In this document: positions 51,996 through 61,223 of the stretch, one piece after another
Layout of the letters: the number at the start of each line of letters is the position of its first letter
How positions within the stretch are numbered: position 1 is the stretch's first letter
Source of the DNA: Natrialba sp. SSL1
GTDB taxonomy: Archaea > Halobacteriota > Halobacteria > Halobacteriales > Natrialbaceae
Direction of reading: 5' to 3'
Assembly (NCBI RefSeq): GCF_001861355.1
Contig: NZ_MASN01000018.1
Coordinates: 186,001 to 250,000, forward strand
Length of the DNA stretch: 64,000 bases
Program-made: the position numbers and the translations under genes
The notes under the pieces: generated by a model
The model's input: only the letters and a program-made list of their open reading frames with translations
What the model was told of the DNA's origin: nothing
Databases searched by the model: none

Positions 51996-52211
51996 ATGGG
52001 CGTGGTCTGTCGGACGACTGCCGGGCGTCGACTGCTCGGCGTCGTCCTCGCCGTCGTCGTACTCCTCCCGGTCGCGCTGACCCAACTCGAGGTGAGTCCG
52101 CAGCGCGTGACGGTTGGCACGGTCGTCGTGAGCGGACTACTCGTGATTGGGACGCTCTCGCTGCCGGCACTGATTTTCGCGGAGTGGCAGGCCGCCGATG
52201 CCGAGACGTGA
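51996..52211 (+). CDS. Small two-helix membrane protein
   Basis: A 71-residue protein with hydrophobic segments at about 14-30 and 39-62 (LLGVVLAVVVLLPVAL and VVVSGLLVIGTLSLPALIF) and a short acidic tail. A GAGG-rich stretch (51971-51980) lies upstream of the ATG. Family not recognised. Confidence 0.7.
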   Translation: MGVVCRTTAGRRLLGVVLAVVVLLPVALTQLEVSPQRVTVGTVVVSGLLVIGTLSLPALIFAEWQAADAET

Positions 52212-52344
52212 TGGGTGAGACGAGGTCGCAGGTTGGTCGACACTACAGCCACGGAGGCGGTAACACTCGTGTTATCGGGCGATGCACGGGAAACACGAAC
52301 CGACAACCGAACCCCTATCAACTCCGCGGCCAATACCTCGGTGT

Positions 52345-53244
52345 ATGACAAAGCGGTACGTCTCGCTCCCCGACGAGGCGGAGGCGGGCATGCGCGAGTT
52401 CATCGAGGCGGTCGACCGGCGACTCTCGGGCGACGAGGACACCTGTTCGGTCGTCGAGGACGTGCTGATCGACCTCTCGGGCGATCGCGAGGCCTACGAG
52501 CGCTGGCAAAACGGCGAGGAAGTCTCACCCGCGACGCAGGTTCGCCTGCAGAGCTACGATCCGTGCAACACGACCTTGGAGAGCGAGTACTACGCCGAGA
52601 AGGACGAGGAAACGTATCGTCGCTCGAAACATCTCCAGTGGCTCTGGCGGCAGTTCGATAGCCTGCCGATTGCCGACAACGTCGAGTTCGCGCTGCGCTT
52701 CCGCGGGATGCTCGCAGACCACCTTTTCGAAGAGTGCGGGGAGAACTGCCGGTTCTTCAAGGGCATTACGTTCACCTACGGGCACAACATTACGATCGGC
52801 GACAACACGATCGTTCACGACGACGTCCACCTGGACGACCGTGGAAAGTTGACCATCGGCGACCGCGTGTCGATCTCCGACGGCGTCCACATCTACAGCC
52901 ACGATCACGACGTCGTCGACCAGACTGAGGTCCGAAACTTCCACACCATCGTCGAAGACGACGTGCGCCTCACCTACGACTCGATGGTCCGCGCCGGCAA
53001 CAAAGTCGGCGAGAACGCAATCGTCGGCGCACGCGGCGTCGTCCAGCACGATATCCCCGCCCACCACATCGCCGTCGGGATGCCCGCCAAGAGCGTCAAG
53101 ATCAAGCCCGGCTGGGAGTCCGTCGCGACGCCCATCGACGAGGCCGGCGTCAACCGCCAGGACGAGCGCCACCTTCCGTACGACCTGCCCGAGGAGTTCG
53201 AGGTATTCGACGAGTTCGACCGCGACCTGCAGTCACCGAACTGA
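52345..53244 (+). CDS. Left-handed beta-helix acyltransferase (maltose/galactoside-type)
   Basis: A 299-residue hexapeptide-repeat enzyme that probably acetylates a sugar or nucleotide-sugar. The N-terminal 130 residues are helical and include YYAEKDEETYRRSKHLQWLW. The left-handed helix spans about 135-245 with NITIGDNTIVHDDVHLDDRGKLTIGDRVSI-type turns, and YSHDHDVVD carries the catalytic histidine. The C terminus has VGMPAKSVKIKPGW. It is longer than typical Maa/LacA (185-200) because of N- and C-terminal additions. Substrate unknown. Confidence 0.88.
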   Translation: MTKRYVSLPDEAEAGMREFIEAVDRRLSGDEDTCSVVEDVLIDLSGDREAYERWQNGEEVSPATQVRLQSYDPCNTTLESEYYAEKDEETYRRSKHLQWLWRQFDSLPIADNVEFALRFRGMLADHLFEECGENCRFFKGITFTYGHNITIGDNTIVHDDVHLDDRGKLTIGDRVSISDGVHIYSHDHDVVDQTEVRNFHTIVEDDVRLTYDSMVRAGNKVGENAIVGARGVVQHDIPAHHIAVGMPAKSVKIKPGWESVATPIDEAGVNRQDERHLPYDLPEEFEVFDEFDRDLQSPN

Positions 53245-53359
53245 CGCCACATCCGTTCGGGTTTTCGAGATACTGAACTGTGTAATTCTGCCGCCACAGA
53301 CAGTCAGACTGCCGTGAATCGGGGAATATCCAAGTGGATTGAGAACCTATGTCACGGTG

Positions 53360-53689
53360 ATGGAACTCTGGGGCTGGCTCATCGGCTACGTGGTGCTGTT
53401 CGCCTTCCTCCATCTGTTACTGTACTACGTGTACGTCCGCCGCGAGGGCAGCGACGGCACAAGCTCACCGTCGTTCGCCGACCCGAATCGCGCGTCGTCG
53501 CGCTCGTCGGGAGCGGCCGATCGGTACCCCGCCAGCGGTGAAAAACGCGGTGGACACGACCCACCACCCGTCGAGGACAATCACGAGGTCGACGGCGAAT
53601 CAATTCGCTGTCGCCACTGCGGAGCGGAGAACGCCGCCGACAAGACCTACACGTACTGCTGGAACTGCGTGACGACGCTCCGACAGTAG
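53360..53689 (+). CDS. Membrane-anchored zinc-ribbon protein (DUF7577-like)
   Basis: A 109-residue protein: an N-terminal transmembrane helix (residues 3-25, many Leu and Tyr), a polar linker of about 50 residues, and a C-terminal zinc ribbon, CRHCGAENAADKTYTYCWNC. The DUF number is from memory. The ATG at 53360 is used. A TATA-like GAATATCC lies about 30 nt upstream. Function unknown. Confidence 0.75.
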   Translation: MELWGWLIGYVVLFAFLHLLLYYVYVRREGSDGTSSPSFADPNRASSRSSGAADRYPASGEKRGGHDPPPVEDNHEVDGESIRCRHCGAENAADKTYTYCWNCVTTLRQ

Positions 53690-53719
53690 AGAACGTGCAG
53701 TGGGACTCGAGACAGTCTG

Positions 53720-54547
53720 TTAGCTACCGACCGCCAACTCGTCTGCCAGTCGGTCGAGGTGGTCGATACCAACAACTGCGACCACATCACCATCGGTCTC
53801 GGTCTGAATTGCTGCCAGTCGATCGACCATACACTGCTCGCGGGTCTCATCTCTGTACGCCAGCGCACTATCCGTCGTCTCGAGGCTGCCGAGCAACGCC
53901 TGAACGCTCGCGACGTGGGCGCGCTCGTGGGATGCCTGCTCGGCCGGCGGATCGTCGAACGAGCAGTCGTACTCGATCTGCTCGTCGGGCGTGATCGTCA
54001 TCGACGTCGCATCCGTCAGCGTCGCCGCGATCCTGCAGGTTAGCGCATCTCGCGTCGCCCCACCGAGACTCGAGAGGAGTCGCCGTGCAGTACCCGGCGA
54101 CACGCGGTCCGCGACGAGCCGCGTCACGAGTCGGCGCAGGAACGACCAGTTCGGCGCGTCGATGCCGACGAGCGACGCATCCGTCGCGGCGCTGATCGCC
54201 GCGCTCATCTCGCCGCCGCGCGAGGGCGGGACGAACTCCGTACCGCCAGCCGTCTCGGTCACCGCCCCGTTTCGAGCGTAGACGCGATACAGCGGGAGCG
54301 CTGCCGGGGGTAACTCGAGTGCAAGTACGTCGGGGTCGACCTCGTCGGCGACGCGCATGACGCGGCCGATGCTCGCAGGGTGGTCGTGGACGACGCCGAG
54401 GAGGTAGAGGGTGGAGGTGTCGGCGTCGGCAACCGGTTCGCTGTCGGTCGGCGTCGGATCCGTTCGAGCGTCGGAGACGCACCGGCAGAACTGACCGGTG
54501 ATCCGCGGGTCGTCGACCGATTCGGGGAGGAGCGGAGACTCGTCCAT
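53720..54547 (-). CDS. TraB/PrgY-like domain protein
   Basis: A 275-residue protein. LYLLGVVHDHPASIGRVMRVADEVDPDVLALELPP matches the TraB/TIKI-type core (a GxxH histidine followed by LALEL with a conserved Glu; quoted to show pattern in parts), and VVAVVGIDHLDRLADEL near the C terminus is its last strand. Some members are metal-dependent proteases, others inhibit pheromones. Unlike many archaeal TraB proteins it has no transmembrane C-terminal region. Residues 20-45 are an acidic insertion. Confidence 0.75.
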   Translation of the reverse strand: MDESPLLPESVDDPRITGQFCRCVSDARTDPTPTDSEPVADADTSTLYLLGVVHDHPASIGRVMRVADEVDPDVLALELPPAALPLYRVYARNGAVTETAGGTEFVPPSRGGEMSAAISAATDASLVGIDAPNWSFLRRLVTRLVADRVSPGTARRLLSSLGGATRDALTCRIAATLTDATSMTITPDEQIEYDCSFDDPPAEQASHERAHVASVQALLGSLETTDSALAYRDETREQCMVDRLAAIQTETDGDVVAVVGIDHLDRLADELAVGS

Positions 54548-54848
54548 CGATCGAATAGTAATACGGGACTAGCGGCATAACGCTTCCGTTGTGCGTTCGG
54601 GAACGGTGGAAGTGTCCGCTTACTCGACGGCGGGCAGTAGGAAGCGCCACCGAACCGGAAGTATGGACAGCGTACGGGCGACAAACGAGTTGGTAATAAG
54701 GGATTACGACCGTCGCGCCGTATAATGGTTCAGTGTGACTGCATGACGGTTTCCGCGATTTATTGCCGCCGTCGTCCCCGAGAGAGACGTTCCGAGCACC
54801 AGCAGCGACACAGCCTCGTCGACCAGCCCTCGCATCCACACCCACCCT
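54548..54848. other. 301-nt divergent intergenic region
   Basis: No gene is seen. On the left, GTATTACT on the minus strand (about 54559-54566) could serve the TraB-like gene. Toward the right, CGTATAATGG (about 54718-54727) and GATTTATTG (about 54756-54764) are possible TATA boxes for the small protein at 54849, which would then have a leader of 60-95 nt, unusually long here. Confidence 0.4.
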
Positions 54849-55094
54849 ATGTCACAGGACGCACTCACGACAGCCGACGAAGGTAAACGAGTCCTGAACA
54901 TCGACGGCACCGAAGTCGGCCGTATCGTCGCCGTCGAAGAGGGTCGCGGCTACGTCGATCCGGACCCATCGCTCACGAAAACGATCAAGGCAAAACTCGG
55001 CTGGGGCGACATTACCGACGGCGCACATCCCCTCGACGAGGGAAGTATCGAGGAGATCACCGAAGACACGGTTCGACTTCGTGGAACGCTTTAA
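54849..55094 (+). CDS. Small PRC-barrel-like protein
   Basis: An 81-residue soluble acidic protein. The pattern ADEGKRVLNIDGTEVGRIVAVEEGRGYVDPDPSLT resembles the first strands of a PRC-barrel domain (quoted in part), followed by a Lys-rich patch around a Gly-Trp and EGSIEEITEDTVRLRG. It stands between the TraB-like and FilR1-type genes and is convergent with the latter. Function unknown. Confidence 0.7.
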   Translation: MSQDALTTADEGKRVLNIDGTEVGRIVAVEEGRGYVDPDPSLTKTIKAKLGWGDITDGAHPLDEGSIEEITEDTVRLRGTL

Positions 55095-55139
55095 TGTCGT
55101 CGTTGCATCCGCATCCACGTCTACGATCGACGACCGCAC

Positions 55140-55922
55140 TCACTCCGGCGGAGCCAGCGGCGACGCGGCTGCTCGCAACTCGTCGAAGACGGACTCGGCC
55201 CACTCGAGTGCAGCCTGCGTGTCGTTCTCGATGACGCCCTCGATCTCGGCGCGGTCGTTGAGCGCGAACAGGAAGATCTGACAGTCGTCGGGCTGTTCGA
55301 CGATCGTGAGTTCGTAGGGGATCGAATCGATCTCGTACATAGTGGAGTCGCCCTCGGAGACGACGCCGGAGACCTGGCCCGGATACTCCGCGCGGAGGAA
55401 TTCGGCGAGATCGGTCGTGAGAATTAGCTCGGCTGTGAGGTCGTCCTCGATGGTCCGCTGGTGGAGTTGGGCACGCGTCTCGGGGATCCGTTCAGCAGAC
55501 GAACTGCCGCGTACTCGCGTCGCCGTCTCGAAGCTCGTCGCCAGTTCCTGCAGCGGTGCGTTCGGCGCGTGTGGTTTCGGCTCGGAAACGGTGGCTCCGT
55601 CGAGGAAGTCGGGAGACATTGGGGCCTCCCGCGGGATAGCGGCGAGCACCTGACTCGCCTCGCCGATTGCCGCGAACGTTTCGGTCGTTCGGCTGAACTC
55701 CTCGAGGACGAGTCGACCGGCTGCCGTAAGTCGGTAGCCCGACTCGGCGCGCTCGATGAACTCGAAGCGCTCGAGTTCGCGGATCGCGCGGTCGACTGTC
55801 GACCGCGAGCAGGCGAGCTGCTCGACGAGGTCGCGCTTTCGCTGTGGCCCGGCCGCGAGTGCCTCGAGAAGGGCACGTCGTCGGGAGACGGTCTCGACGA
55901 CGTCGGCAGTCGGCGGATACAT
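55140..55922 (-). CDS. Winged-helix regulator with FilR1/DUF1724 domain
   Basis: A 260-residue transcription regulator. The winged helix occupies residues 10-75 (RRRALLEALAAGPQRKRDLVEQL, then SRSTVDRAIRELERFEFIE); the C-terminal domain (about 130-250) has DSTMYEIDSIPYELTIVEQ and ENDTQAALEWAESVFDE, typical of the domain first described in FilR1 of methanogens. Ligand unknown. Convergent with the PRC-like gene. Confidence 0.88.
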   Translation of the reverse strand: MYPPTADVVETVSRRRALLEALAAGPQRKRDLVEQLACSRSTVDRAIRELERFEFIERAESGYRLTAAGRLVLEEFSRTTETFAAIGEASQVLAAIPREAPMSPDFLDGATVSEPKPHAPNAPLQELATSFETATRVRGSSSAERIPETRAQLHQRTIEDDLTAELILTTDLAEFLRAEYPGQVSGVVSEGDSTMYEIDSIPYELTIVEQPDDCQIFLFALNDRAEIEGVIENDTQAALEWAESVFDELRAAASPLAPPE

Positions 55923-56152
55923 ACAGTCTGTTAGACGCTAGTCAGTTCTGACCAAAAGAGCATCGGCCAAACTGACGGATTCCGTTCATTGGGACTCGGT
56001 TTCGTCCATCGGTACTCGTGTTGGGACTGCGATCAAAGCAGGGCGGGAAACGCCGGACGCAGATGTGCTGGAGCGGTACAGCCATGAAATCAAACACTCG
56101 GCGACGGCGAGCGTGGTAGTCACGGGAACCGTATCAGGCAGCAAGAACCGCG

Positions 56153-57412
56153 TTAGACACCAGTACTGTAGCGCAGAATGCCGGCGAAGCCGCCGAAGGC
56201 GTTGTAGAGCTGTTCGCCCTTCTCGAAGTCAGTCGAGATGAACTTCGTCTCGGTGCCGCGCTGTTCGGCGATGTCGATGAGGTGGTCAATCGCGTCCTCG
56301 CGGTCCTCTTCGACCGCCTCGACGTCGCTGCCACACTCACTACAGGAGTGGTCCGGTGTCGATTTGCGCCGGTCGATGACCTCGCGGTCGGTGTTGCCAC
56401 ACTCCTCGCAGTCGTAGGTGACGACGTCCTTTCGCAGATCCTCGCTGATCAGCAGACGGTCGACAGCCCCCATCATGAGGTTTTGACGGGTCTGGTCGAA
56501 ACCGTATGTCGCGCGGTCGCCCGCGTTGAGTTCCTCGAAGAACTCCTCCATCTGCTTTTTGTCCTTCATCACCTCGGCGTCGGCCAGCGCGTCCTCCGCG
56601 TTGTCGACGAGGTCTCGCAGGCCGGATTCGTCCGTGTAGGCGACATCGAACTTGCCGATGACGTTGTCCTGAATCTCGTGGTGGAGATAGTCACCGTCCA
56701 GAAACTCGTCTTTCGTCGGCGAGGGACCGCCCACGAGGATACCGTCGAGCTCGTGGCGCTTGGGGACGAACAGGTCGTTTGCCATCCCGGCGACCTCCTG
56801 GTAGAAGTTGTCGATCGCCTCGAGACGCAGGCGAGCGAAACGCTGGGCGGACTGGCCACCTTTGCGCTGCTTGCCGGGGACGAGCGACGAGGCGGACTTG
56901 ACCGGTTCGACGCGCTTGCCCTTCAGCCAGCCGACGTTTGCCTCGCGCCGGTCGAGCACGACCAGCCCGTAGAGGCCCTTGTCTGCCAGCATGTTCTCGA
57001 GTGGTTCCGTCAGGAAGTCAGAGTCACAGTGATAGCGGAACGACTCGACTGGCTGGGGCGGGCTCTCGAGTACGTGCGTGACCATCTCGGTCTGGCCGCC
57101 GCCGGAGTCGACCGCACCGGAGAACAGTACGATGCCGTTCTCTGGTGGGAAGGTATCGAAGTAGCGCAGTCGGTCCTTGATGCTCGTCAGCGCGTCCTGA
57201 ACGGCCGTTCGCGTCTGTTTGGACTTGATGTTGGCCGCTTCGCTGTGTTCTTGTGTGACGTGGGCGACCACGTCGCTGATCTGTCGGTCTTCGGGAACGT
57301 AGATCGAGACGAGTTGCGTCCCCGACCCGTCGAAGTCCTTGAGGTCCTCGATGACCTTCCGGAATTCATACTTTTTCCGGTCGGACTGGTCCTGCGCGCC
57401 CTCCTGGCTCAT
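56153..57412 (-). CDS. prf1: Archaeal peptide chain release factor 1 (aRF1)
   Basis: Recognises all three stop codons and triggers hydrolysis of peptidyl-tRNA. The GGQ motif is in GKQRKGGQSAQRFARLR, the stop-recognition NIKS motif in AANIKSKQTR, and the C-terminal zinc-ribbon-like mini-domain has CEECGN and CSECGS. The 419-residue length is standard. ATG 57412 gives the MSQEGAQDQSDRKKYEFRK N terminus; the longer frame crosses the TATA box at 57437-57444. Confidence 0.96.
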   Translation of the reverse strand: MSQEGAQDQSDRKKYEFRKVIEDLKDFDGSGTQLVSIYVPEDRQISDVVAHVTQEHSEAANIKSKQTRTAVQDALTSIKDRLRYFDTFPPENGIVLFSGAVDSGGGQTEMVTHVLESPPQPVESFRYHCDSDFLTEPLENMLADKGLYGLVVLDRREANVGWLKGKRVEPVKSASSLVPGKQRKGGQSAQRFARLRLEAIDNFYQEVAGMANDLFVPKRHELDGILVGGPSPTKDEFLDGDYLHHEIQDNVIGKFDVAYTDESGLRDLVDNAEDALADAEVMKDKKQMEEFFEELNAGDRATYGFDQTRQNLMMGAVDRLLISEDLRKDVVTYDCEECGNTDREVIDRRKSTPDHSCSECGSDVEAVEEDREDAIDHLIDIAEQRGTETKFISTDFEKGEQLYNAFGGFAGILRYSTGV

Positions 57413-57436
57413 TGGTTCTACAAAACGGTGCTGTGG

Positions 57437-57444
57437 GTAAGTAT
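57437..57444 (-). promoter_or_regulatory. TATA box of prf1
   Basis: GTAAGTAT on the plus strand (ATACTTAC on the coding strand), 25-32 nt upstream of the ATG at 57412. Confidence 0.5.
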
Positions 57445-57566
57445 TCTTTGACACGCACCAGCGCGTATGCAGGTCGTTCCCGGGGAAAACGTCGGCATTT
57501 CGGCGGTCGCGTGGCCGCTCAACCGCCGCGAGCGTCGGAGGTGACGATTTAAGGTGTTCCCGTCCC

Positions 57567-57580
57567 ACTGTCCGGACAGT
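57567..57580. promoter_or_regulatory. Perfect 14-bp palindrome upstream of the MinD-like gene
   Basis: ACTGTCCGGACAGT, fully symmetric, 8 nt before the ATG at 57589. It lies 13-30 nt downstream of a TATA-like GATTTAAGG (57546-57554), that is, over the transcription start. This is the expected place for a repressor site. Confidence 0.5.
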
Positions 57581-57588
57581 AATCGAAT

Positions 57589-58473
57589 ATGTCTCACGAG
57601 ACGGTATATTCCATCGCGAGTGGGAAAGGCGGCGTCGGAAAGACGACGACGACGGTCAACCTGGGGACCGCGCTCGCGCAGGCGGGCAAGCGGGTCGCGA
57701 TCGTCGACGTCGACCTCGGCATGGCGAACCTGGCCGGCTTCGTCAGCCTCTCGCCCGACTCGACGACGCTCCACGACGTCCTCGCCGGCAACGCAGCGGT
57801 CGAGGACGCAACGTATCGACTGGCAGAGAACATCGTCGCCGTTCCGAGCGGGATCGGCTTAGACGAGTACGCAGAGACCTCTCCCGAAGGGCTGCGCGAG
57901 GTCGTCTCCGACCTGCGAGCGGCCTACGACTACGTCCTGCTCGACGTCGGCGCAGGGATCAGCCACGAGACCGTTCTCCCGCTCGGGCTCGCGGACGCCG
58001 TCCTGCTCGTCTCCACACCGGAGCCCGCGGCCGTACAGGACACACAGAAGACCATCGAACTCACCGCACGCGCCGGCGGCGACATTGCCGGTCTCGTCCT
58101 CACGCGCACCCACCCCGGCAGCGACATCTCCCACGAGGACCTCGCAGGTCGCCTCGATGTCCCACTCCTCGCAAGCGTCCCCGAAGACGACGCCGCGCGA
58201 GAGAGCGTCTACGCCGGCACCCCACTCGTCGCCTACGAGCCGAACGGCCCCGCAGCCGCGGCCTACCGTCGACTCGCAGCTGACCTGGCTGGCATCGAAC
58301 TCGAGTCCCCCGACGACGGAGAGGAAGAGGCTGCGGAGTCGGATGGGAGTTCTACTGATGATGAGAGTGACGACGCCCACGCCGACGACGAGACCGAGGA
58401 CACCGACGCCGATCCGGACGCCGATCCCGACACCGTCTCGAGTGCCATCACCGAAGCCGAGTCGAACGACTGA
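57589..58473 (+). CDS. MinD/ParA family ATPase
   Basis: A 294-residue P-loop ATPase with deviant Walker A KGGVGKT at 13-19, switch region DVDLGMANLAGFV (about 41-53) and LLDVGAGISHETV Walker B-like stretch (about 115). A C-terminal amphipathic membrane-targeting helix of the bacterial MinD type is not visible; instead the last ~55 residues are extremely acidic and repetitive. Haloarchaea have several MinD paralogues that position motility and chemotaxis structures rather than FtsZ, but which one this is cannot be decided. Confidence 0.88.
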   Translation: MSHETVYSIASGKGGVGKTTTTVNLGTALAQAGKRVAIVDVDLGMANLAGFVSLSPDSTTLHDVLAGNAAVEDATYRLAENIVAVPSGIGLDEYAETSPEGLREVVSDLRAAYDYVLLDVGAGISHETVLPLGLADAVLLVSTPEPAAVQDTQKTIELTARAGGDIAGLVLTRTHPGSDISHEDLAGRLDVPLLASVPEDDAARESVYAGTPLVAYEPNGPAAAAYRRLAADLAGIELESPDDGEEEAAESDGSSTDDESDDAHADDETEDTDADPDADPDTVSSAITEAESND

Positions 58474-58776
58474 GTCACTATTGCCCTCGAGACCCGAATG
58501 TCACGGCGGTAGGCACCGCCTGAACCGTCGAACTCGGCCTGTCGCGGCGATTTCTATCGTCTGCGATGATTGCAACCAGTTTCGGACTGTTGCCGTTTCG
58601 AGACAGTGTTTGGATGTGACTGATTCGATTTCGTGACTATTCGATACCGTCGAAATACGGCCCGTGAGACCATCAGGTCCGATATTCTGCGAGAGGTGGC
58701 ACCACCAGACGGATTTTTCAACACCGGAAACGGTACGAGCTAATTACTAATTCCATCCCTTCTGGTTGGCTCGTGC
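58474..58776. other. 303-nt intergenic region upstream of the lipoprotein gene
   Basis: No gene is supported. A small perfect hairpin GGCGGT-AGGC-ACCGCC occurs at 58505-58520, 31 nt after the MinD stop, without a T-run. A TAATTACTAATTCC stretch at about 58741-58754 gives an AT-rich promoter candidate 23-36 nt upstream of the lipoprotein ATG. Confidence 0.45.
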
Positions 58777-59304
58777 ATGGAGCGACGAAAAATCCTCCTC
58801 GGCAGTGGAGCCGCACTCGCAACCGCACTCGCTGGCTGTTCCAGTAGCGAAACCGACGACGGTTCTGGCAACGGAACCGACGACGACGGCAGCTCTGGAT
58901 CCAGCGGTAACGGATCCGACTCAGGCAACGGGTCTGATTCGGACTCGAGTTCGAGCGCAGACGTGCCGGGATTCGACAGTGACGGATTCGAACTGAGCAG
59001 CAGTGACCTCACCGTGATGGAACTCGACCGCAGCGGCGAGACGGTCGACGTGCTCGTGAGCACCGAGGTCACAGAAACTGAGAAACTCTACGCGGAACTC
59101 GAGTCCGTGGCCGCGGACATCGCGGCCGCGATCACGGACCCCGATCGGTTCAAAGACGAGATCGATACGGTGTCGTGGGTTCTCGAGCACGACGGTAGCC
59201 GCGTCGTCGGCATCTACGTCGACGTCAGCTGGGTTATCGACTACCTCGAAGACGAGATCTCGCGCGACGAACTCGTCGACAGAATGATCGACTCGGCTCA
59301 CTGA
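58777..59304 (+). CDS. Tat-exported lipoprotein, unknown function
   Basis: A 175-residue secreted protein. The N terminus has twin arginines (R3-R4) and a lipobox ending in Cys 21 (LAGC). Then come about 40 residues of Gly/Ser/Asp low complexity, and a C-terminal domain of about 110 residues with VMELDRSGETVDVLVSTEVTE and DGSRVVGIYVDVSWVIDYLE. The N-terminal half is a linker from the membrane to the globular part. No family recognised. Confidence 0.85.
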   Translation: MERRKILLGSGAALATALAGCSSSETDDGSGNGTDDDGSSGSSGNGSDSGNGSDSDSSSSADVPGFDSDGFELSSSDLTVMELDRSGETVDVLVSTEVTETEKLYAELESVAADIAAAITDPDRFKDEIDTVSWVLEHDGSRVVGIYVDVSWVIDYLEDEISRDELVDRMIDSAH

Positions 59305-59420
59305 TCCGAACTGGGCGCTCGCCGCGGTCGGTGCGAGCGACGACGCTGTCGGCAGGAGCCGAGCTACGGCCTGTTTTCTGGAGATAACGAGACACCGGGT
59401 AGCTGTGGGTGTCCGTGGTC

Positions 59421-61223
59421 CTACATCGATCGCGGCGCGGCCACACCCAGAACGGAGAGCGCGTTCGCGATCGTGTGCTTCGACGCCGCAACGAGTGCGA
59501 GACGCGTCTCGCGGACCTCGGGGTCGACATCGTCCGCCAGCACCGGGCACTCGCGGTAGAACGTGTTGAACCGATCGCCAAACTCGCGAGTGTAGGTCGC
59601 GATCTGGTGGGGTTCGAGATCCGACGCAGCCTCGTCGACGACTGCCGGGAAGCGCGCGATCGTCTCGAGAAGGTCCTGTTCTGCGGGCGTCTCGAGGAGA
59701 TCGGCGTCGATGGCGTCGAGGTCGAGTGATTCCTCTTGGCCCGCCGCAGCCAGCGGTTCTGTCGGGTCGAAGCCGGCTTCCTCGAGGATACCACAACAGC
59801 GCGCGTGGACGTACTGGACGTACGGCGCGGACTGAGCCTCGAAGTCGAGTGCCTGATCCCACTCGAAGGTGATCGCCTTCGTCGCCTGCTTCGAGACGAT
59901 ATCGTAGCGGACTGCGCCGATGCCGACCTGGTGGGCGATGCGCTCGATATCCTCCTCCTCCAGGTCGTCGTCGCGGATACGGTCGTCGAGGCGGTCTTCG
60001 ACCTCCTCGCGGGCGCGGTCGATCGCTTCGTCGAGCAGGTCGTCTAAGTCGACGCCGGTGCCCTTGCGGGTAGACATCCCGAGCCCGCCGGGAAGGTTGA
60101 CCCACGAGAAGATGACGTTCTCCAACTGGTCGGTGTCGTTGCCGAGCAGTTCGAGGGTCTGGCCGAGCTGGTCGGCCTGGAGTTTGTGGTCCTCGCCAAG
60201 CACCGTCACCGCGCGGTCGTAGTTCTCGAACTTCCACTCGTGGTGGGCGAGGTCGCGGGTCGTGTAGAGGGTGGTGCCGTCAGAGCGCAGGAAGACGAGG
60301 TTCTTGTCGATGCCGTGGTCGTCGAGTTCGAGCTGCCAGGCGTCGTCCTCGTAGACGGCTTCGTCGAGTTCCTGCAGGCGGTCGACCAGTTCGTCGGTAT
60401 CGCCGTTGCGCATGAACCGCGTCTCCTTGACGAACTCGTCGAACTCGGCTGGGAGACGGCCGAGGCACTCCGTCATACCGCCGAGCACCTGGTCGACGAC
60501 CTCGCTGACGCGGTCGTAAGCCTCCTCGTCGCCCTCCTCGAGCCCCTGCATGATGGCCTCGATTTCGGCTTCGGCGTCTTCGACCTCGTCTTCGGGGCCG
60601 TCCTCGAGGAACGCGTTGCCCTTGCGGTAGTAGCGCACCAGATCGTACTCGATGCGGTCGCGCTCGGGTTCGTCCTCGAGATCCTCCTCGTCGAAGGTCT
60701 CGTAGGCCCAGGTGAACGTCGCAATCTGGCGGCCGGCGTCGTTGACGTAGTAGTGGCGCCCCACGTCGTAGCCCGCGGCATCGAGCAGGCTTGCGACCGC
60801 GTCGCCGATGATCGGGTTACGCGCGCGGCCGACGTGGACCGGCCCGGTCGGGTTCGCGCTCGTGTGCTCGACGACGACGGACTCCTCGCGGTCGTCGAGG
60901 TGACCGTAGTCCGCTTCGGTCGCGGTCTCGAGCGTCGTCGCGAGATAGGCGCCACTCGGCAGGAAGTTCAGATACGGCCCCTGCGTCTGCACCGCTGCGA
61001 CGTAGGTTAGTTCGTCCGCGTCGATTTCCTCGGCGAGCTGGCCCGCGACCTGCGGTGGGGCCGCCCCGGCCTCGCCGGCGAGTCGGAACGCCACGCTCGA
61101 TGCGAGCACGCTCTCGACGTCTTCCGGCGGTTCTTCGATCCCGAGGTCGTCCGTGGGGTACTCGAGTGCAGCGAGTGCGGACTCGAGTGCGCCCTCGACC
61201 TCTTCGCGTAGGGCAAGGAACAT
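59421..61223 (-). CDS. argS: Arginyl-tRNA synthetase
   Basis: Charges tRNA-Arg. Class I motifs: the HIGH equivalent HVGR at 130-133 within [12 protein letters not shown] and a KMSKS equivalent in GMSTRKGTG. The C-terminal anticodon-binding DALR domain ends with [21 protein letters not shown]. The N-terminal Add1-like domain is present (residues 1-105). The 600-residue length is normal. Several acidic insertions (about 185-215) are halophilic. The promoter region upstream is occupied by a minisatellite. Confidence 0.96.
   Translation of the reverse strand: MFLALREEVEGALESALAALEYPTDDLGIEEPPEDVESVLASSVAFRLAGEAGAAPPQVAGQLAEEIDADELTYVAAVQTQGPYLNFLPSGAYLATTLETATEADYGHLDDREESVVVEHTSANPTGPVHVGRARNPIIGDAVASLLDAAGYDVGRHYYVNDAGRQIATFTWAYETFDEEDLEDEPERDRIEYDLVRYYRKGNAFLEDGPEDEVEDAEAEIEAIMQGLEEGDEEAYDRVSEVVDQVLGGMTECLGRLPAEFDEFVKETRFMRNGDTDELVDRLQELDEAVYEDDAWQLELDDHGIDKNLVFLRSDGTTLYTTRDLAHHEWKFENYDRAVTVLGEDHKLQADQLGQTLELLGNDTDQLENVIFSWVNLPGGLGMSTRKGTGVDLDDLLDEAIDRAREEVEDRLDDRIRDDDLEEEDIERIAHQVGIGAVRYDIVSKQATKAITFEWDQALDFEAQSAPYVQYVHARCCGILEEAGFDPTEPLAAAGQEESLDLDAIDADLLETPAEQDLLETIARFPAVVDEAASDLEPHQIATYTREFGDRFNTFYRECPVLADDVDPEVRETRLALVAASKHTIANALSVLGVAAPRSM

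Noticed and set aside
55990-56152. Readable frame before prf1's end (VLERYSHEI-like text)
   Set aside because: It has no start codon, continues into the prf1 3' end in antisense and matches no family I know. A gene remnant is possible but unsupported.
58505-58520. Hairpin GGCGGT-AGGC-ACCGCC as a terminator of the MinD-like gene
   Set aside because: No T-run follows, and archaeal termination depends on T-runs rather than such hairpins.
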